A DNA stretch of 35,504 bases. Source: Acidobacteria bacterium ADurb.Bin340. Lineage in GTDB: Bacteria; Acidobacteriota; Holophagae; Holophagales; Holophagaceae. Under the pieces are notes generated by a model. It was given only the letters and a program-made list of their open reading frames with translations. It was not told the DNA's origin and did no database searches. Made by a program: the position numbers and the translations under genes. Of this stretch, positions 28,688 to 35,504 are shown piece after piece (the stretch's first letter is position 1; every line of letters begins with the position of its first letter). The stretch covers positions 1 to 35,504 of the forward strand of contig MWBB01000002.1 in the NCBI GenBank assembly GCA_002068835.1, in the 5' to 3' direction.

Positions 28688-29149
28688 TCAGCTCCGGCCG
28701 GTGGAGCCGTAGCCCCCCTCGCCGCGCTGGGTCGCTCCCAGCGCGGCGAGATCCGTTTGGGGGCTCCAGGCGCAGGGCGTCGCGGGAGCCACGACCAGTT
28801 GGGCGATGCGATCCCCCCGGCGCACTTCGAAGGGGGCCTCTCCGTGGTTGATCAGGACCACTGCCACTTCGCCCCGGTAGTCCGCATCGATGGTTCCCGG
28901 GGCATTGAGCACCGTTACGCCGTGGCGCAGCGCCAGGCCGGAGCGAGGTCGGACCTGGCCTTCGAAGCCGGTGGGCAGGGCAAGCACCAACCCTGTGGGC
29001 ACGAGGCGGCGGCTCCCCGGCTCCAGCGTCCAGATCTCGCCTTCGGGCAGGGCTGCGCGAAGGTCCATGCCGGCCGCATGCGGGGTGGCGGGTTCCGGAA
29101 GGCCGAGGTCCTGGCCGTGGGGCAGCAGGTGGATGGCAACGGTCAGCAT
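28688..29149 (-). CDS. dut: Deoxyuridine 5'-triphosphate nucleotidohydrolase (dUTPase)
   Basis: Trimeric Mg-dependent enzyme that splits dUTP to dUMP and pyrophosphate and keeps uracil out of DNA. 153 residues with all five motifs: AGMDLRA (26-32), PRSGLA (68-73), [10 protein letters not shown] (85-94), RGDRIAQL (111-118) and [10 protein letters not shown] (142-151). The motif-5 coding DNA contains a 14-bp perfect inverted repeat. A gagaga-type ribosome-binding site precedes the start at 29149. Convergent with skp with almost no gap. Confidence 0.95.
   Translation of the reverse strand: MLTVAIHLLPHGQDLGLPEPATPHAAGMDLRAALPEGEIWTLEPGSRRLVPTGLVLALPTGFEGQVRPRSGLALRHGVTVLNAPGTIDADYRGEVAVVLINHGEAPFEVRRGDRIAQLVVAPATPCAWSPQTDLAALGATQRGEGGYGSTGRS
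28718..28750. terminator. Hairpin inside the 3' end of dut, possible skp terminator
   Basis: ctcgccgcgctggg (28718-28731) pairs with cccagcgcggcgag (28737-28750), 14 bp perfect, loop tcgct. It lies 34 nt past the skp stop in the plus direction and inside dut coding in the minus direction. It has no T tract. As there is no non-coding space between the genes, it is the only candidate stop signal for bamA-skp. Confidence 0.4.
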
Positions 29150-29300
29150 GGGCAGATCTCTCGCGGCAGGGTGGATGCGAAACCCCTCAACTTAGCATCC
29201 GATCTCGCCGTTTGCCCCGGAGTTGCTAACCTCGGAAGGGTCGCTCCGCGTTCTACTGCTGTGCCGGTTGTCCCGGTTCTTTCTAAGGAAGGGGTGCCCC

Positions 29301-30209
29301 ATGCTCCGAACCCGCCCCCACGCCCTCCTCGCAACCCTGCTGATCGGGGGAAGCCTTGTGGGACAGGCTCCGCCGCCGCCCCCGCCTCCTCCGCCCCCGC
29401 CGACCGTCGAGGCTCCGGCGCCTCCGGCCTTGCCGGGTGCCACCCGGACCGAGCGACGGAATGAGCCGTTGGCGTTCAAGGCCAAACTCTGGGTGAAGAA
29501 CCGCAACGGCGGCATCCGGGTGGTGGGATGGGCCAAGGAGGAAGTGGCCCTGGTGGCCGAGATTCGCGACTCCGAGCGCCGCAAGGTGGATCTGGTGGTT
29601 CAGCGTCGGGGCGCGGACCTGGAGATCGAAGCGGTCTTCCAGCAGCCCTCCTGGTCCTTCGGTTTCGTCCAGAGCCCCCGCTGCGAGATGAGCCTCAGCG
29701 TTCCTCACAAGCTCCTGGGGCATTTCCGCACCACCAACGGTCCGGTGGTGGTCACTGGGCTCGAGGGCTACGCCCGCTGCGAAACCACCAATGGTGATGT
29801 GCGTGTGCGGGAGGTGACGGGGGAAGTCCATGCGGAAACCACCAACGGCACCCTGGATGCCCGGAACCTCAAGGCTCGCCTCCGGGGTGAGACCACCAAT
29901 GGCCGCATCCTGCTCGATGATGTGGAGGGCGGTGTGGTCGCCGAAACCACCAACGGTTCCATCCGAGCCCGGAACCTTGATGGCTGGGGGGAGGGCATCG
30001 TGCTGGAAACCACCAACGGCAGCATCGAGGTGGAACTGGGTCGGGCCGCAGGCGAACTGCGGGCCTCCAACAGCAATGGCAGCCTGGATATCCGGATTCC
30101 TGGGGCCGAGGTGGTGGAGCTCTCCAAACATTCCGCACACCTCCGGATTCCCGGCAAGGCCCAGCGCATCGTGCTGGAAACCACCAACGGCAGCATCCGG
30201 GTGAAGTAG
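29301..30209 (+). CDS. Exported DUF4097-like TTNG-repeat protein
   Basis: Probable secreted or periplasmic protein of the DUF4097/beta-strand-repeat type; function unknown. ATG 29301 is chosen because aaggaagggg stands before it and it yields the signal peptide LLATLLIGGSLVGQA; 302 residues. After cleavage comes a run of eleven Pro (about 24-34), a first beta domain, then from about residue 143 repeats with core ETTNG(S/T/D)(I/V/L), exactly 18 residues apart for five copies, then irregular. This predicts a stacked beta solenoid. A TAACCT -10 candidate lies at 29227-29232. The gene is followed by a start-burying dyad and two M16-like genes that may share its role. Confidence 0.75.
   Translation: MLRTRPHALLATLLIGGSLVGQAPPPPPPPPPPPTVEAPAPPALPGATRTERRNEPLAFKAKLWVKNRNGGIRVVGWAKEEVALVAEIRDSERRKVDLVVQRRGADLEIEAVFQQPSWSFGFVQSPRCEMSLSVPHKLLGHFRTTNGPVVVTGLEGYARCETTNGDVRVREVTGEVHAETTNGTLDARNLKARLRGETTNGRILLDDVEGGVVAETTNGSIRARNLDGWGEGIVLETTNGSIEVELGRAAGELRASNSNGSLDIRIPGAEVVELSKHSAHLRIPGKAQRIVLETTNGSIRVK
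29727..30197 (+). repeat. Tandem coding repeat, 54-nt period
   Basis: Core gaaaccaccaa(c/t)gg occurs at 29727 (variant cgcacc), 29781, 29835, 29889, 29943, 30006 and 30177. The first five are spaced exactly 54 nt (18 codons). Bases 29995-30026 and 30166-30197 are an exact 32-nt duplicate, a sign of recent internal duplication or recombination. Confidence 0.85.
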
Positions 30210-30214
30210 CTTCG

Positions 30215-30244
30215 TTGCGGAAGGAGGCGCATCCGCTCTAACCT
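30215..30244 (+). promoter_or_regulatory. Leaderless-type promoter for the M16-like pair
   Basis: TTGCGG (30215-30220), 18-bp spacer, TAACCT (30239-30244), then six bases to the ATG at 30251, so transcription would start at or beside the A of the start codon. The usual Shine-Dalgarno region is empty; an aaggagg lies 24 nt upstream but inside the left arm of the dyad. Confidence 0.45.
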
Positions 30245-30264
30245 GGGCGGATGCGCCTCCTTCC
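30219..30264 (+). repeat. 18-bp perfect inverted repeat across the M16-like start codon
   Basis: Left arm ggaaggaggcgcatccgc (30219-30236), right arm gcggatgcgcctccttcc (30247-30264), 10-nt loop. The right arm covers the ATG at 30251 and codons 2-5; the left arm covers the only aaggagg. In a read-through transcript from the repeat-protein gene both would be buried in a very stable stem. It could also act as a terminator (no T run) or as an operator. Confidence 0.8.
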
Positions 30265-31876
30265 TGTCGCGGCCGCGGTTCTCAGCCTCGTGGCGCCCCT
30301 GGCGGCCCACCTTCCCGAGGTCCAGGAACGGCGCCTTGGGAATGGCCTCCGGGTGCTGGCGGTGGCTCGGCCCGGTTCCGGCGCGGTGCATGCCCTCTGG
30401 GCGGTGCGGGGGGGGGCGGCGGATACGGGCGCCCTTCCGCCGGTCGCCGCCGAGGCACTGGCGCAGTGCCTCTTCAATCCGGCTGGGCCTGGGGATCTGG
30501 GACGCCTGGAGGGGCTCGAAGACCTGCTCCGAGCCGAGGAGGGGGCTTTCGAAGCCCTGCGGCTGGCGCGGCTGCGACGGGCAGGGCCGGAGGCGGAAGC
30601 CCGGGAACAGGAGGCCCTCCGGGTGCACCACGTGAACACACGGGCTCGACTGGAGGCGGCCCTGGGCGATGCCCCGGCCGTGGCTTCCGCAGGGTGGGCT
30701 GAGGCCGATCTCCTTGGGGGGGGCGTGGATCTGGCCCCGGGAGCCCTGCAGACTTGGCTCCGCACTGAAGCCGAGCGGTTTCGCCGACTGACCCTGTCCG
30801 GCTACCCCGGGGTTCGGGACCGTCTGCTGGCTTCCGTCGAGGGGCCGGGAGGCGCCCAGCGCCGGGCTCTGGATGCCCTGCTTACGGCGGCCCTGCCGGG
30901 CGAAGCCTACGGCCGGGTCGCCGCCGCGCCGCGGGAGGCGCTGGAGGGGCTGGGCTGGTCTGCCTTGCGAACCTGGGCGCGCCGTCTGGTGGTCCCGGAA
31001 AGGTTGCATCTGGTGCTGGTGGGCGACCTCGATCTGGAGGCCCTGGTGCCGGTGCTTGAAGCCACCCTGGGCAGCCTGCCGGAGGTCCGAGGGGCCACAG
31101 GCAGCGAACGGTCCACAGGGATTCCGGAACCTGTCGGAGCCCGTCGCCTCCAGGCCAGTCTGGCGGTGGAACCCCAACTGGCTGCGGCCTGGCGGATCCC
31201 CAGCGGCTCCCACCCGGATCATCCTGCACTGGAACTGCTGGCCCAGGCCCTGGCCACCCGCCTGAAGGAACGCTTCCAGGCCCCGGAACGACCCCTGGCT
31301 TCGGAGGTGGAGGTGGCGTGCGGCCTGCCCGGTCTCCGGGACCCAGGGCTGTTCCTGATCCGGCTGCGACCGGCGCCGGGGCAGGGGCTGGCAGCCCTGG
31401 AGGAGGCCCTTCGCTCCGAACAGGTGCGCCTGCAGCGGGAGGCTTTCCCGGAGGAGGCGCTCCGCCGGGCCCAACGCCAGCTGGAAGCAGCCCAGATCCA
31501 GGTCCAGGAGGGCGCCTCGGCCCTGGCGGTGGCCTTGGCCCGGGCCCAGGTGCAGCAGGGGGATTGGCGGCGGGCCTTCCGTTTCCGGACCCTGGGCCGC
31601 GATCTGGGGGCCCCTGAAATCCAGGCCGTTGTTCGGACCTATCTGCTGCCGGAACGGGCCACCACGGTGCTGCTGGAGCCCGATCCGCTGCTGGCCCCCC
31701 AGGATCCTCTGGAGGCCCGTCTGCTGGAAGTGCTGCGAAAGCTGGTCCAGCGTCAGGTCAGCGATCCGGCCCAGGCCGATGGGATCGTCCGGGAGGCCCT
31801 TCGGCAGCTCCGCATGCTGACCTTGGCCGAGCGGGAGCAGACGCTCAAGCTGCTGCAGGGCCAGGTGAAACCATGA
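30251..31876 (+). CDS. Exported M16-peptidase-like protein lacking the zinc site
   Basis: 541 residues with signal peptide MRLLPVAAAVLSLVAPLAAH. Residues 25-75 match the start of an M16 N-lobe (RLGNGLRVLAV, then the strand with AVHALWAVRGG), and 190-280 match the M16 C-domain (YGRVAAAPREALEGL, then LVVPERLHLVLVGDLDLEAL). Where active enzymes have HFLEH this protein has EALAQ (68-72), so all three zinc or catalytic residues are replaced. A non-catalytic or scaffold role is inferred. The frame is closed upstream at 30241, so ATG 30251 is the first possible start. Overlaps the next gene by four bases. Very GC-rich, Ala/Leu/Arg-rich. Confidence 0.7.
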   Translation: MRLLPVAAAVLSLVAPLAAHLPEVQERRLGNGLRVLAVARPGSGAVHALWAVRGGAADTGALPPVAAEALAQCLFNPAGPGDLGRLEGLEDLLRAEEGAFEALRLARLRRAGPEAEAREQEALRVHHVNTRARLEAALGDAPAVASAGWAEADLLGGGVDLAPGALQTWLRTEAERFRRLTLSGYPGVRDRLLASVEGPGGAQRRALDALLTAALPGEAYGRVAAAPREALEGLGWSALRTWARRLVVPERLHLVLVGDLDLEALVPVLEATLGSLPEVRGATGSERSTGIPEPVGARRLQASLAVEPQLAAAWRIPSGSHPDHPALELLAQALATRLKERFQAPERPLASEVEVACGLPGLRDPGLFLIRLRPAPGQGLAALEEALRSEQVRLQREAFPEEALRRAQRQLEAAQIQVQEGASALAVALARAQVQQGDWRRAFRFRTLGRDLGAPEIQAVVRTYLLPERATTVLLEPDPLLAPQDPLEARLLEVLRKLVQRQVSDPAQADGIVREALRQLRMLTLAEREQTLKLLQGQVKP

Positions 31877-33021
31877 GGCGGGCTGCCGTCCTGATGGGGA
31901 TTCTGCCGGTCCTGGCGGCCACGCCGGAGCCGCTTTTCCGGATGCCCTCGGGGCTGACGGTGGTGCTGCGCCCTGAACCGGTCCGCCCCCTGGTGAGGCT
32001 CACCTTGAGGGTGGATCTGCCTTCGGATCTGGCCGAAGCCGATCTCCAACTACTTGGGGCGGCCATGGCCCGGGGCGGGGCAGGACCCTTTCCGGCCCAG
32101 GTCCTGGCGCGGCAGATGGCGGTGGAAGGGCACGCCTGGGCCTTTGGGGTTCGGGGGCGGACCCTGGTCTGGTCCGTGTTGGCCGACAGCCAGGACCAGG
32201 AGGGCGCCGCAGAGCTGCTGGCCCACCAGGTGCTTCGTCCCGATTTGGTGGAGGGTTGGCAGCGCCTGCAGGCGGAAGGGAAGGATCGATCCGGGCGTCA
32301 GGTCTTTCGTGCCTTGCGGGCCCAGGATCCCGCTCACTGGGTTCTGCCAGAAGGCGGGACCTTGCCTCGTCTGCTGGCCCTGGGACGCAGCCTCCTGCGG
32401 CCGGAGCGGGCCTCCTTGACCCTCCAGGGGGATGTGACGGCTGCTCAGGCGCGGCAGCTGGCTCTGCTCCAGTTCGGTACCTGGCGGCCGGGAGATCCGG
32501 ATCCGCTGCCGGATCCCGCGCCCCGAATGGCCGGGGCCCGGGTCCTCGTGGCCCCGGGCCCGGAGGGCCGTGTCCTCCGGGTGGCTCTGCGACCCATTTC
32601 CGGTCCCGAGGGGCTCCAGGCCGCTTCGAAGGCGCTGCTGACGTTCCGCCTTCGAGGGCTTTTCCTGGCCGGGGATGATGGTCTGGTCCATCAGCGGGTT
32701 CTGGAGGGCGGGGAGAACCATCTCAAGGCCCTCCAGGCCCTGCTCGCGGAACTGGATCGTCGTCTGGCTCGGGCGCCCGGAACCCCGGACCTCCATGCTC
32801 TGGAGGCGGCCCGGGCCGCAGAGCGTTTGAGGCAGGGACTGGAGCCTGCCCGGGCCCTTGAGGCACTCCCGGACGCGCTGTCTCCGGATCAGATGCCCCC
32901 CCTGTTGGATCCGGCTGCCCTCCGCTCCCGCCTCGTGGTGCTTCTGGAAGGCGCCGGGCCCGAGGATCAGGCCGCCTTGGCGAACCTGGGCCTCGGGCCC
33001 GTTCAGCCCTTCAATCGCTAG
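31873..33021 (+). CDS. Second exported M16-like protein lacking the zinc site
   Basis: 382 residues; ATG overlaps the previous stop (ATGA), so the two are coupled and probably form a complex. N-terminal hydrophobic segment AAVLMGILPVLAATPEP looks like a signal peptide. RMPSGLTVVLRPEPVRPLVRLTLRVDL (about 23-49) matches the first M16 strands, but the expected HxxEH helix reads ADLQLLGAAMARGG. The central ERASLTLQGDVTAAQARQLALLQFGTW (near 180-206) matches the end of an M16 lobe. It resembles the inactive subunit of two-gene M16B enzymes, yet its partner is also inactive. Its stop shares ctag with the stop of convergent purC. Confidence 0.6.
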   Translation: MRRAAVLMGILPVLAATPEPLFRMPSGLTVVLRPEPVRPLVRLTLRVDLPSDLAEADLQLLGAAMARGGAGPFPAQVLARQMAVEGHAWAFGVRGRTLVWSVLADSQDQEGAAELLAHQVLRPDLVEGWQRLQAEGKDRSGRQVFRALRAQDPAHWVLPEGGTLPRLLALGRSLLRPERASLTLQGDVTAAQARQLALLQFGTWRPGDPDPLPDPAPRMAGARVLVAPGPEGRVLRVALRPISGPEGLQAASKALLTFRLRGLFLAGDDGLVHQRVLEGGENHLKALQALLAELDRRLARAPGTPDLHALEAARAAERLRQGLEPARALEALPDALSPDQMPPLLDPAALRSRLVVLLEGAGPEDQAALANLGLGPVQPFNR

Positions 33022-33902
33022 AGCTCGATCCCGAAGCGGCTCGCCAGATCCAGGTAGCGGGCCCGCACCGCTTCCACGACCTCCGTGGGCAGCGCAGGTG
33101 CGGGGGCCTGCTTGTTCCAGTCCTCCAGGGTCTCCAGGTAGTCCCGCAGATACTGCTTGTCGAGGCTGGGCGGGTTCTGGCCTTCGCGCCAGGTCTCCTT
33201 GGGCCAGTAGCGGCTGGAATCCGGCGTGAGCACCTCGTCGATCAGGATCAGGGTGCCGTCTTCCAGCAGGCCGAACTCGAACTTGGTGTCGGCCAGGATG
33301 ATGTTGCGCTCCAGGGCCAGTTCGTGGCCGCGCCGGTAGAGGGCCAGGCTGGCCTCCTTGAGACGGGCGCCCAGCTCGGGACCCACGATGCTGCACATCT
33401 GTTCGAAGGAGATGTTCTCGTCGTGGCCTTCGTCGGCCTTGGTGGAGGGCGTGAAGATGGGTTCCGGCAGTCGGCTGGCCATGCCGAGTCCCGCCGGGAG
33501 GGGAATGCCGCAGACGGTGCCCTGCTTCTGGTATTCCTTCAGGCCGCTGCCCGCCAGGTAGCCCCGCACGATGCATTCCACGGGCAGGCCCTTGGCCTTG
33601 TGCACCACCGTGGCCCGGCCTTCGAGCTGGTCTCGGAACGCGTGCAGTTCCGCCGGGAAATCCTCCACCTTCGTTGCCACCAGGTGGTTGGGCAGCAGGT
33701 CTTCGGTAGCCTTGAACCAGAAATTGGCCACCTGGGTGAGGATGCGGCCCTTGTCGGGGATGGGCTCGCCCATGACCACGTCGAAGGCGGACACCCGGTC
33801 CGAGGCCACGATGAGCAGCCGGTCGCCGAGGCTGTAGACATCGCGGACCTTGCCGCGGCGGAAGACCGGAAGGGGCAGGTTGGAGTTGAGCAGGGCGGCC
33901 AT
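33018..33902 (-). CDS. purC: Phosphoribosylaminoimidazole-succinocarboxamide synthase
   Basis: ATP-dependent ligation of aspartate to CAIR in purine synthesis. ATG 33902 follows a gaggag site and gives MAALLNSNLPLPVFRRGKVRDVY; 294 residues, the size of the longer (yeast-like) PurC group rather than the 237-residue E. coli form. GKVRDVY (17-23), SDRVSAFDVVMGEPIPDKG (34-52) and the EVLTPDSSRYW motif near 215-225 are intact. Eight bases lie between it and the upstream TPR gene stop, so the two are one operon. Convergent stop overlap with the M16-like gene. Confidence 0.95.
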   Translation of the reverse strand: MAALLNSNLPLPVFRRGKVRDVYSLGDRLLIVASDRVSAFDVVMGEPIPDKGRILTQVANFWFKATEDLLPNHLVATKVEDFPAELHAFRDQLEGRATVVHKAKGLPVECIVRGYLAGSGLKEYQKQGTVCGIPLPAGLGMASRLPEPIFTPSTKADEGHDENISFEQMCSIVGPELGARLKEASLALYRRGHELALERNIILADTKFEFGLLEDGTLILIDEVLTPDSSRYWPKETWREGQNPPSLDKQYLRDYLETLEDWNKQAPAPALPTEVVEAVRARYLDLASRFGIEL

Positions 33903-33910
33903 GGGGCTCC

Positions 33911-34954
33911 TCAGGAAAGCTCGGGGATGTGGCGGGGGGTGGGGGCCATCCAGTGCAGGCCCATCGGCAGGAGCTGATAGCGGTTCTGCAGGGTGACCCA
34001 TCGGTTCAATTCGGATTCCCGGATGCCCCCGCGGGTTCCCGTGGCCGGGAGTCCTCGATTCTGAAGGTAGTCCTGGATTTCCGAAGGGCTGACGCCCAGC
34101 AGGTCTGGCAGTTCGGTGATCGGGTAGACGGTCTCGCCGGACAGGCTGGCGAGCACCCGGTAGTCGAAGGTCTCACGCAGCACCGAGCGGGCGGCCTCGG
34201 CGTCCAGCTCCATGGCGGCGTCCAGGTGGGGGCAGGGGTCGCCGCCCGCGAGGCTTCGGGCCTGGGCCGCGCCCAGGTGGGCCAGGGGGTGCACGGGGTT
34301 GACCTTGAGGACGGCTTCGAAGGCGACCCGCGCCTCCGCGAAGCGCTCCAGATGCAGGAGCGCCTCCCCGCGGCGGAGCAGGGCATCCGGCTGGTCCGGC
34401 TGGATCTGCAACCAGCGGTCCGCCATCCCCAGGGCCTCCTCGATCAGGCCGTGATCCCGCAGCAGGGCGCTCAGGCGGATGATCCCCGGCAGGTGGTTGG
34501 GGGCCAGCAGCAGCAGGCGTTCGAAGAAATCGATGGCCTTCACGGCATCACCGGCCTGATCGAAGCGCTGGGCCCACTCCCAGAGGATCTCGGCCTGCCG
34601 GGCCACCGCGTGGTTCAGGGTGCCCCGGCGTTCGTCCGTGGGATGCAGCACCTGGGTGCGGACCCAGCGGTAGCGGCTCACATGGCGCCCCTCCGGGCCG
34701 CCCATGTCGTCTTCCAGGGCTCGGATGATGAGCTTCAGGCCCTTGTCCCAGAGGGGGGGGACGGTGGCCAGGGCGTGGGTCTGGAGTTCCCGGCGCAACG
34801 GCAGCAGCACATCGCCGCCATGCCCCAGATGGAGTTTGAGGCGAAGCATCCGTTCAGCCTCTTCGCCATCCCCGTGGAGGACCACCCGCAGGGCGAGCTC
34901 CCCGGTATCGGGGTCGAAGCCATCCAGCAGGAGGAAATGGAGCTGAGCCTTCAT
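33911..34954 (-). CDS. TPR protein with C-terminal excisionase-like winged helix
   Basis: No named family recognised. 347 residues without signal peptide, so cytosolic. N-terminal domain of about 110 residues, unknown, with charged beta-like segments. Three or four TPR-type helix pairs at about 118-255 (AIDFFERLLLLAPNH, EEALGMADRWLQIQPDQPDALLRRGEALLHLERFAEA). At 279-319 a MerR/excisionase-like fold: ITELPDLLGVSPSEIQDYLQ, NRGLPAT, then GGIRESELNRWV. That module usually binds DNA but can bind proteins. There is no Shine-Dalgarno site; a TATCCT lies six bases before the ATG. Same operon as purC. Confidence 0.65.
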   Translation of the reverse strand: MKAQLHFLLLDGFDPDTGELALRVVLHGDGEEAERMLRLKLHLGHGGDVLLPLRRELQTHALATVPPLWDKGLKLIIRALEDDMGGPEGRHVSRYRWVRTQVLHPTDERRGTLNHAVARQAEILWEWAQRFDQAGDAVKAIDFFERLLLLAPNHLPGIIRLSALLRDHGLIEEALGMADRWLQIQPDQPDALLRRGEALLHLERFAEARVAFEAVLKVNPVHPLAHLGAAQARSLAGGDPCPHLDAAMELDAEAARSVLRETFDYRVLASLSGETVYPITELPDLLGVSPSEIQDYLQNRGLPATGTRGGIRESELNRWVTLQNRYQLLPMGLHWMAPTPRHIPELS

Positions 34955-34960
34955 GGATCG

Positions 34961-34966
34961 AGGATA
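34961..34966 (-). promoter_or_regulatory. -10 element, leaderless type, for the TPR gene
   Basis: On the minus strand TATCCT (34966-34961) is followed by six bases and the ATG at 34954, the same spacing as before the M16-like gene. No good -35 is seen at 16-18 bp. Confidence 0.35.
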
Positions 34967-35029
34967 AGGCAGGCTGCCGAGAATGCGCTGGGGTCCTCCA
35001 AGGTTCCCGATTTTTTCTCGGAATCCCGT

Positions 35030-35057
35030 TGACGGCGCCCCGGGTGCGGACGACCAT
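35030..35057 (+). promoter_or_regulatory. Promoter candidate for the last gene
   Basis: TTGACG (35030-35035), 16-bp spacer, GACCAT (35052-35057). The -35 is good, the -10 poor. It lies 28 nt before the ATG at 35085 in the divergent gap with the TPR gene. Confidence 0.4.
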
Positions 35058-35084
35058 GAAGGGGTTCACCCTTCGGAGGTCCCC

Positions 35085-35504
35085 ATGCGCGCCCGTCTGC
35101 TGCCTGCGCTCCTTGTCCCCATGCTGGCCCTTCCCGCTTCCTCCGCCGAACTGGGGCTCCTGCTCGACAAGCAGTTCGGCAAGGCGCAGACCGTGGCGGC
35201 CATCGGTGGAATGCCGGTCGGGAAGTTTGATGCCATTCAGCCTGCAGGCTTTGGGATTCGCGCCGGGTTCAGCGTGCTCGATCTGAAGGTGGCGGAGCTG
35301 GGCCTGACGGCCACCTACCATCCCAAGGCCGAAGAGGATCTGGTTGTCCAGAACGTCAAGGCCGGCAAGTACAGTTCCGAGTACATCGCCCTCGGAGCCC
35401 AGGTGGACTGGAAGTTCCTGGTGAACCTCCACGCGGGCGTGGATCTTCGCCGCGAGAAGCTCACGACGGATGTGGCCGGGGTGGAGGACAGCAACACCGT
35501 GACC
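35085..35504 (+). CDS. Exported beta-barrel-like protein (3' partial)
   Basis: ATG 35085 follows ggagg (35075-35079) with good spacing and gives a signal peptide, MRARLLPALLVPMLALPASS ending near AELG. 140 codons are visible to the window edge with no stop. Alternating hydrophobic and polar residues with Gly and aromatic turns (GFGIRAGFSVLDLKVAELGL, YIALGAQVDWKFLVNLHAG, VDLRREKL) suggest an outer-membrane beta-barrel of the porin-family/OMP_b-brl type. Specific function unknown. A competing frame starting at 35029 lacks a signal peptide or family features and is dropped. Confidence 0.65.
   Translation, partial: MRARLLPALLVPMLALPASSAELGLLLDKQFGKAQTVAAIGGMPVGKFDAIQPAGFGIRAGFSVLDLKVAELGLTATYHPKAEEDLVVQNVKAGKYSSEYIALGAQVDWKFLVNLHAGVDLRREKLTTDVAGVEDSNTVT

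Noticed and set aside
29727-30197. Repeats as a possible CRISPR array
   Set aside because: The period is a multiple of three, in frame, and codes the ETTNG motif; there are no unique spacers.
32050-33576. 508-codon open frame on the minus strand
   Set aside because: Covers the second M16-like gene and part of purC in another frame; purC is certain in its own frame.

Overview
The window is a high-GC bacterial chromosome segment. Its core is one long run of plus-strand translation genes (about 3.7-21.4 kb) with envelope, proteolysis and nucleotide-synthesis genes on both sides. Outer-membrane genes (BamA, Skp, a Wza/SLBB-type export protein, an ADP-heptose enzyme) show a diderm. GC content, gene style and the form of the ribosomal proteins suggest an Acidobacteriota-like organism, perhaps a Holophagae/Geothrix relative. 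That placement is inference from protein character; no 16S gene is present.

Layout. 0-3.6 kb: the 3' part of a large SLBB polysaccharide-export protein, a terminator, then divergent rfaE2 (minus) and an fmdB-type zinc-ribbon gene (plus). 3.59-6.8 kb: a str-type operon (promoter, rpsL, rpsG, hairpin, fusA) without tuf. 6.96-21.48 kb: fused S10, spc and alpha operons in the order rpsJ rplC rplD rplW rplB rpsS rplV rpsC rplP rpmC rpsQ rplN rplX / rplE rpsN rpsH rplF rplR rpsE rpmD rplO secY adk infA rpmJ rpsM rpsK rpsD rpoA rplQ, closed by a 20-bp perfect hairpin. map is absent between adk and infA. The run is tight except for a 72-nt gap before rplB and a 190-nt structured gap with an internal promoter candidate before rplE.

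21.5-29.1 kb: purA (minus) diverges from clpC (plus); then bamA and skp, the usual outer-membrane biogenesis pair; then dut (minus), convergent with skp. 29.3-33.0 kb: an exported protein built of 18-residue TTNG repeats, then two overlapping genes for exported M16-peptidase-like proteins that both lack the HxxEH zinc site. 33.0-34.95 kb (minus): a gene coding TPRs plus an excisionase-like winged helix, followed by purC. The window ends inside an exported, probably outer-membrane barrel, gene.

The least ordinary part is 29.3-33.0 kb: a repeat protein, an 18-bp perfect dyad that buries the start codon of the next gene and overlaps a leaderless-type promoter, and the two apparently non-catalytic M16 proteins. 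The second is the rplX-rplE gap, where hairpins with interchangeable arms surround a candidate promoter. The rest of the translation cluster is conventional. Start codons were moved inward from the longest open frame where family alignment and a ribosome-binding site required it (rpsL, rpsJ, rplB, rplV, rpmC, rpsN, rplR, purA, purC, the repeat protein). rpmJ (38 aa) was read directly from the bases.
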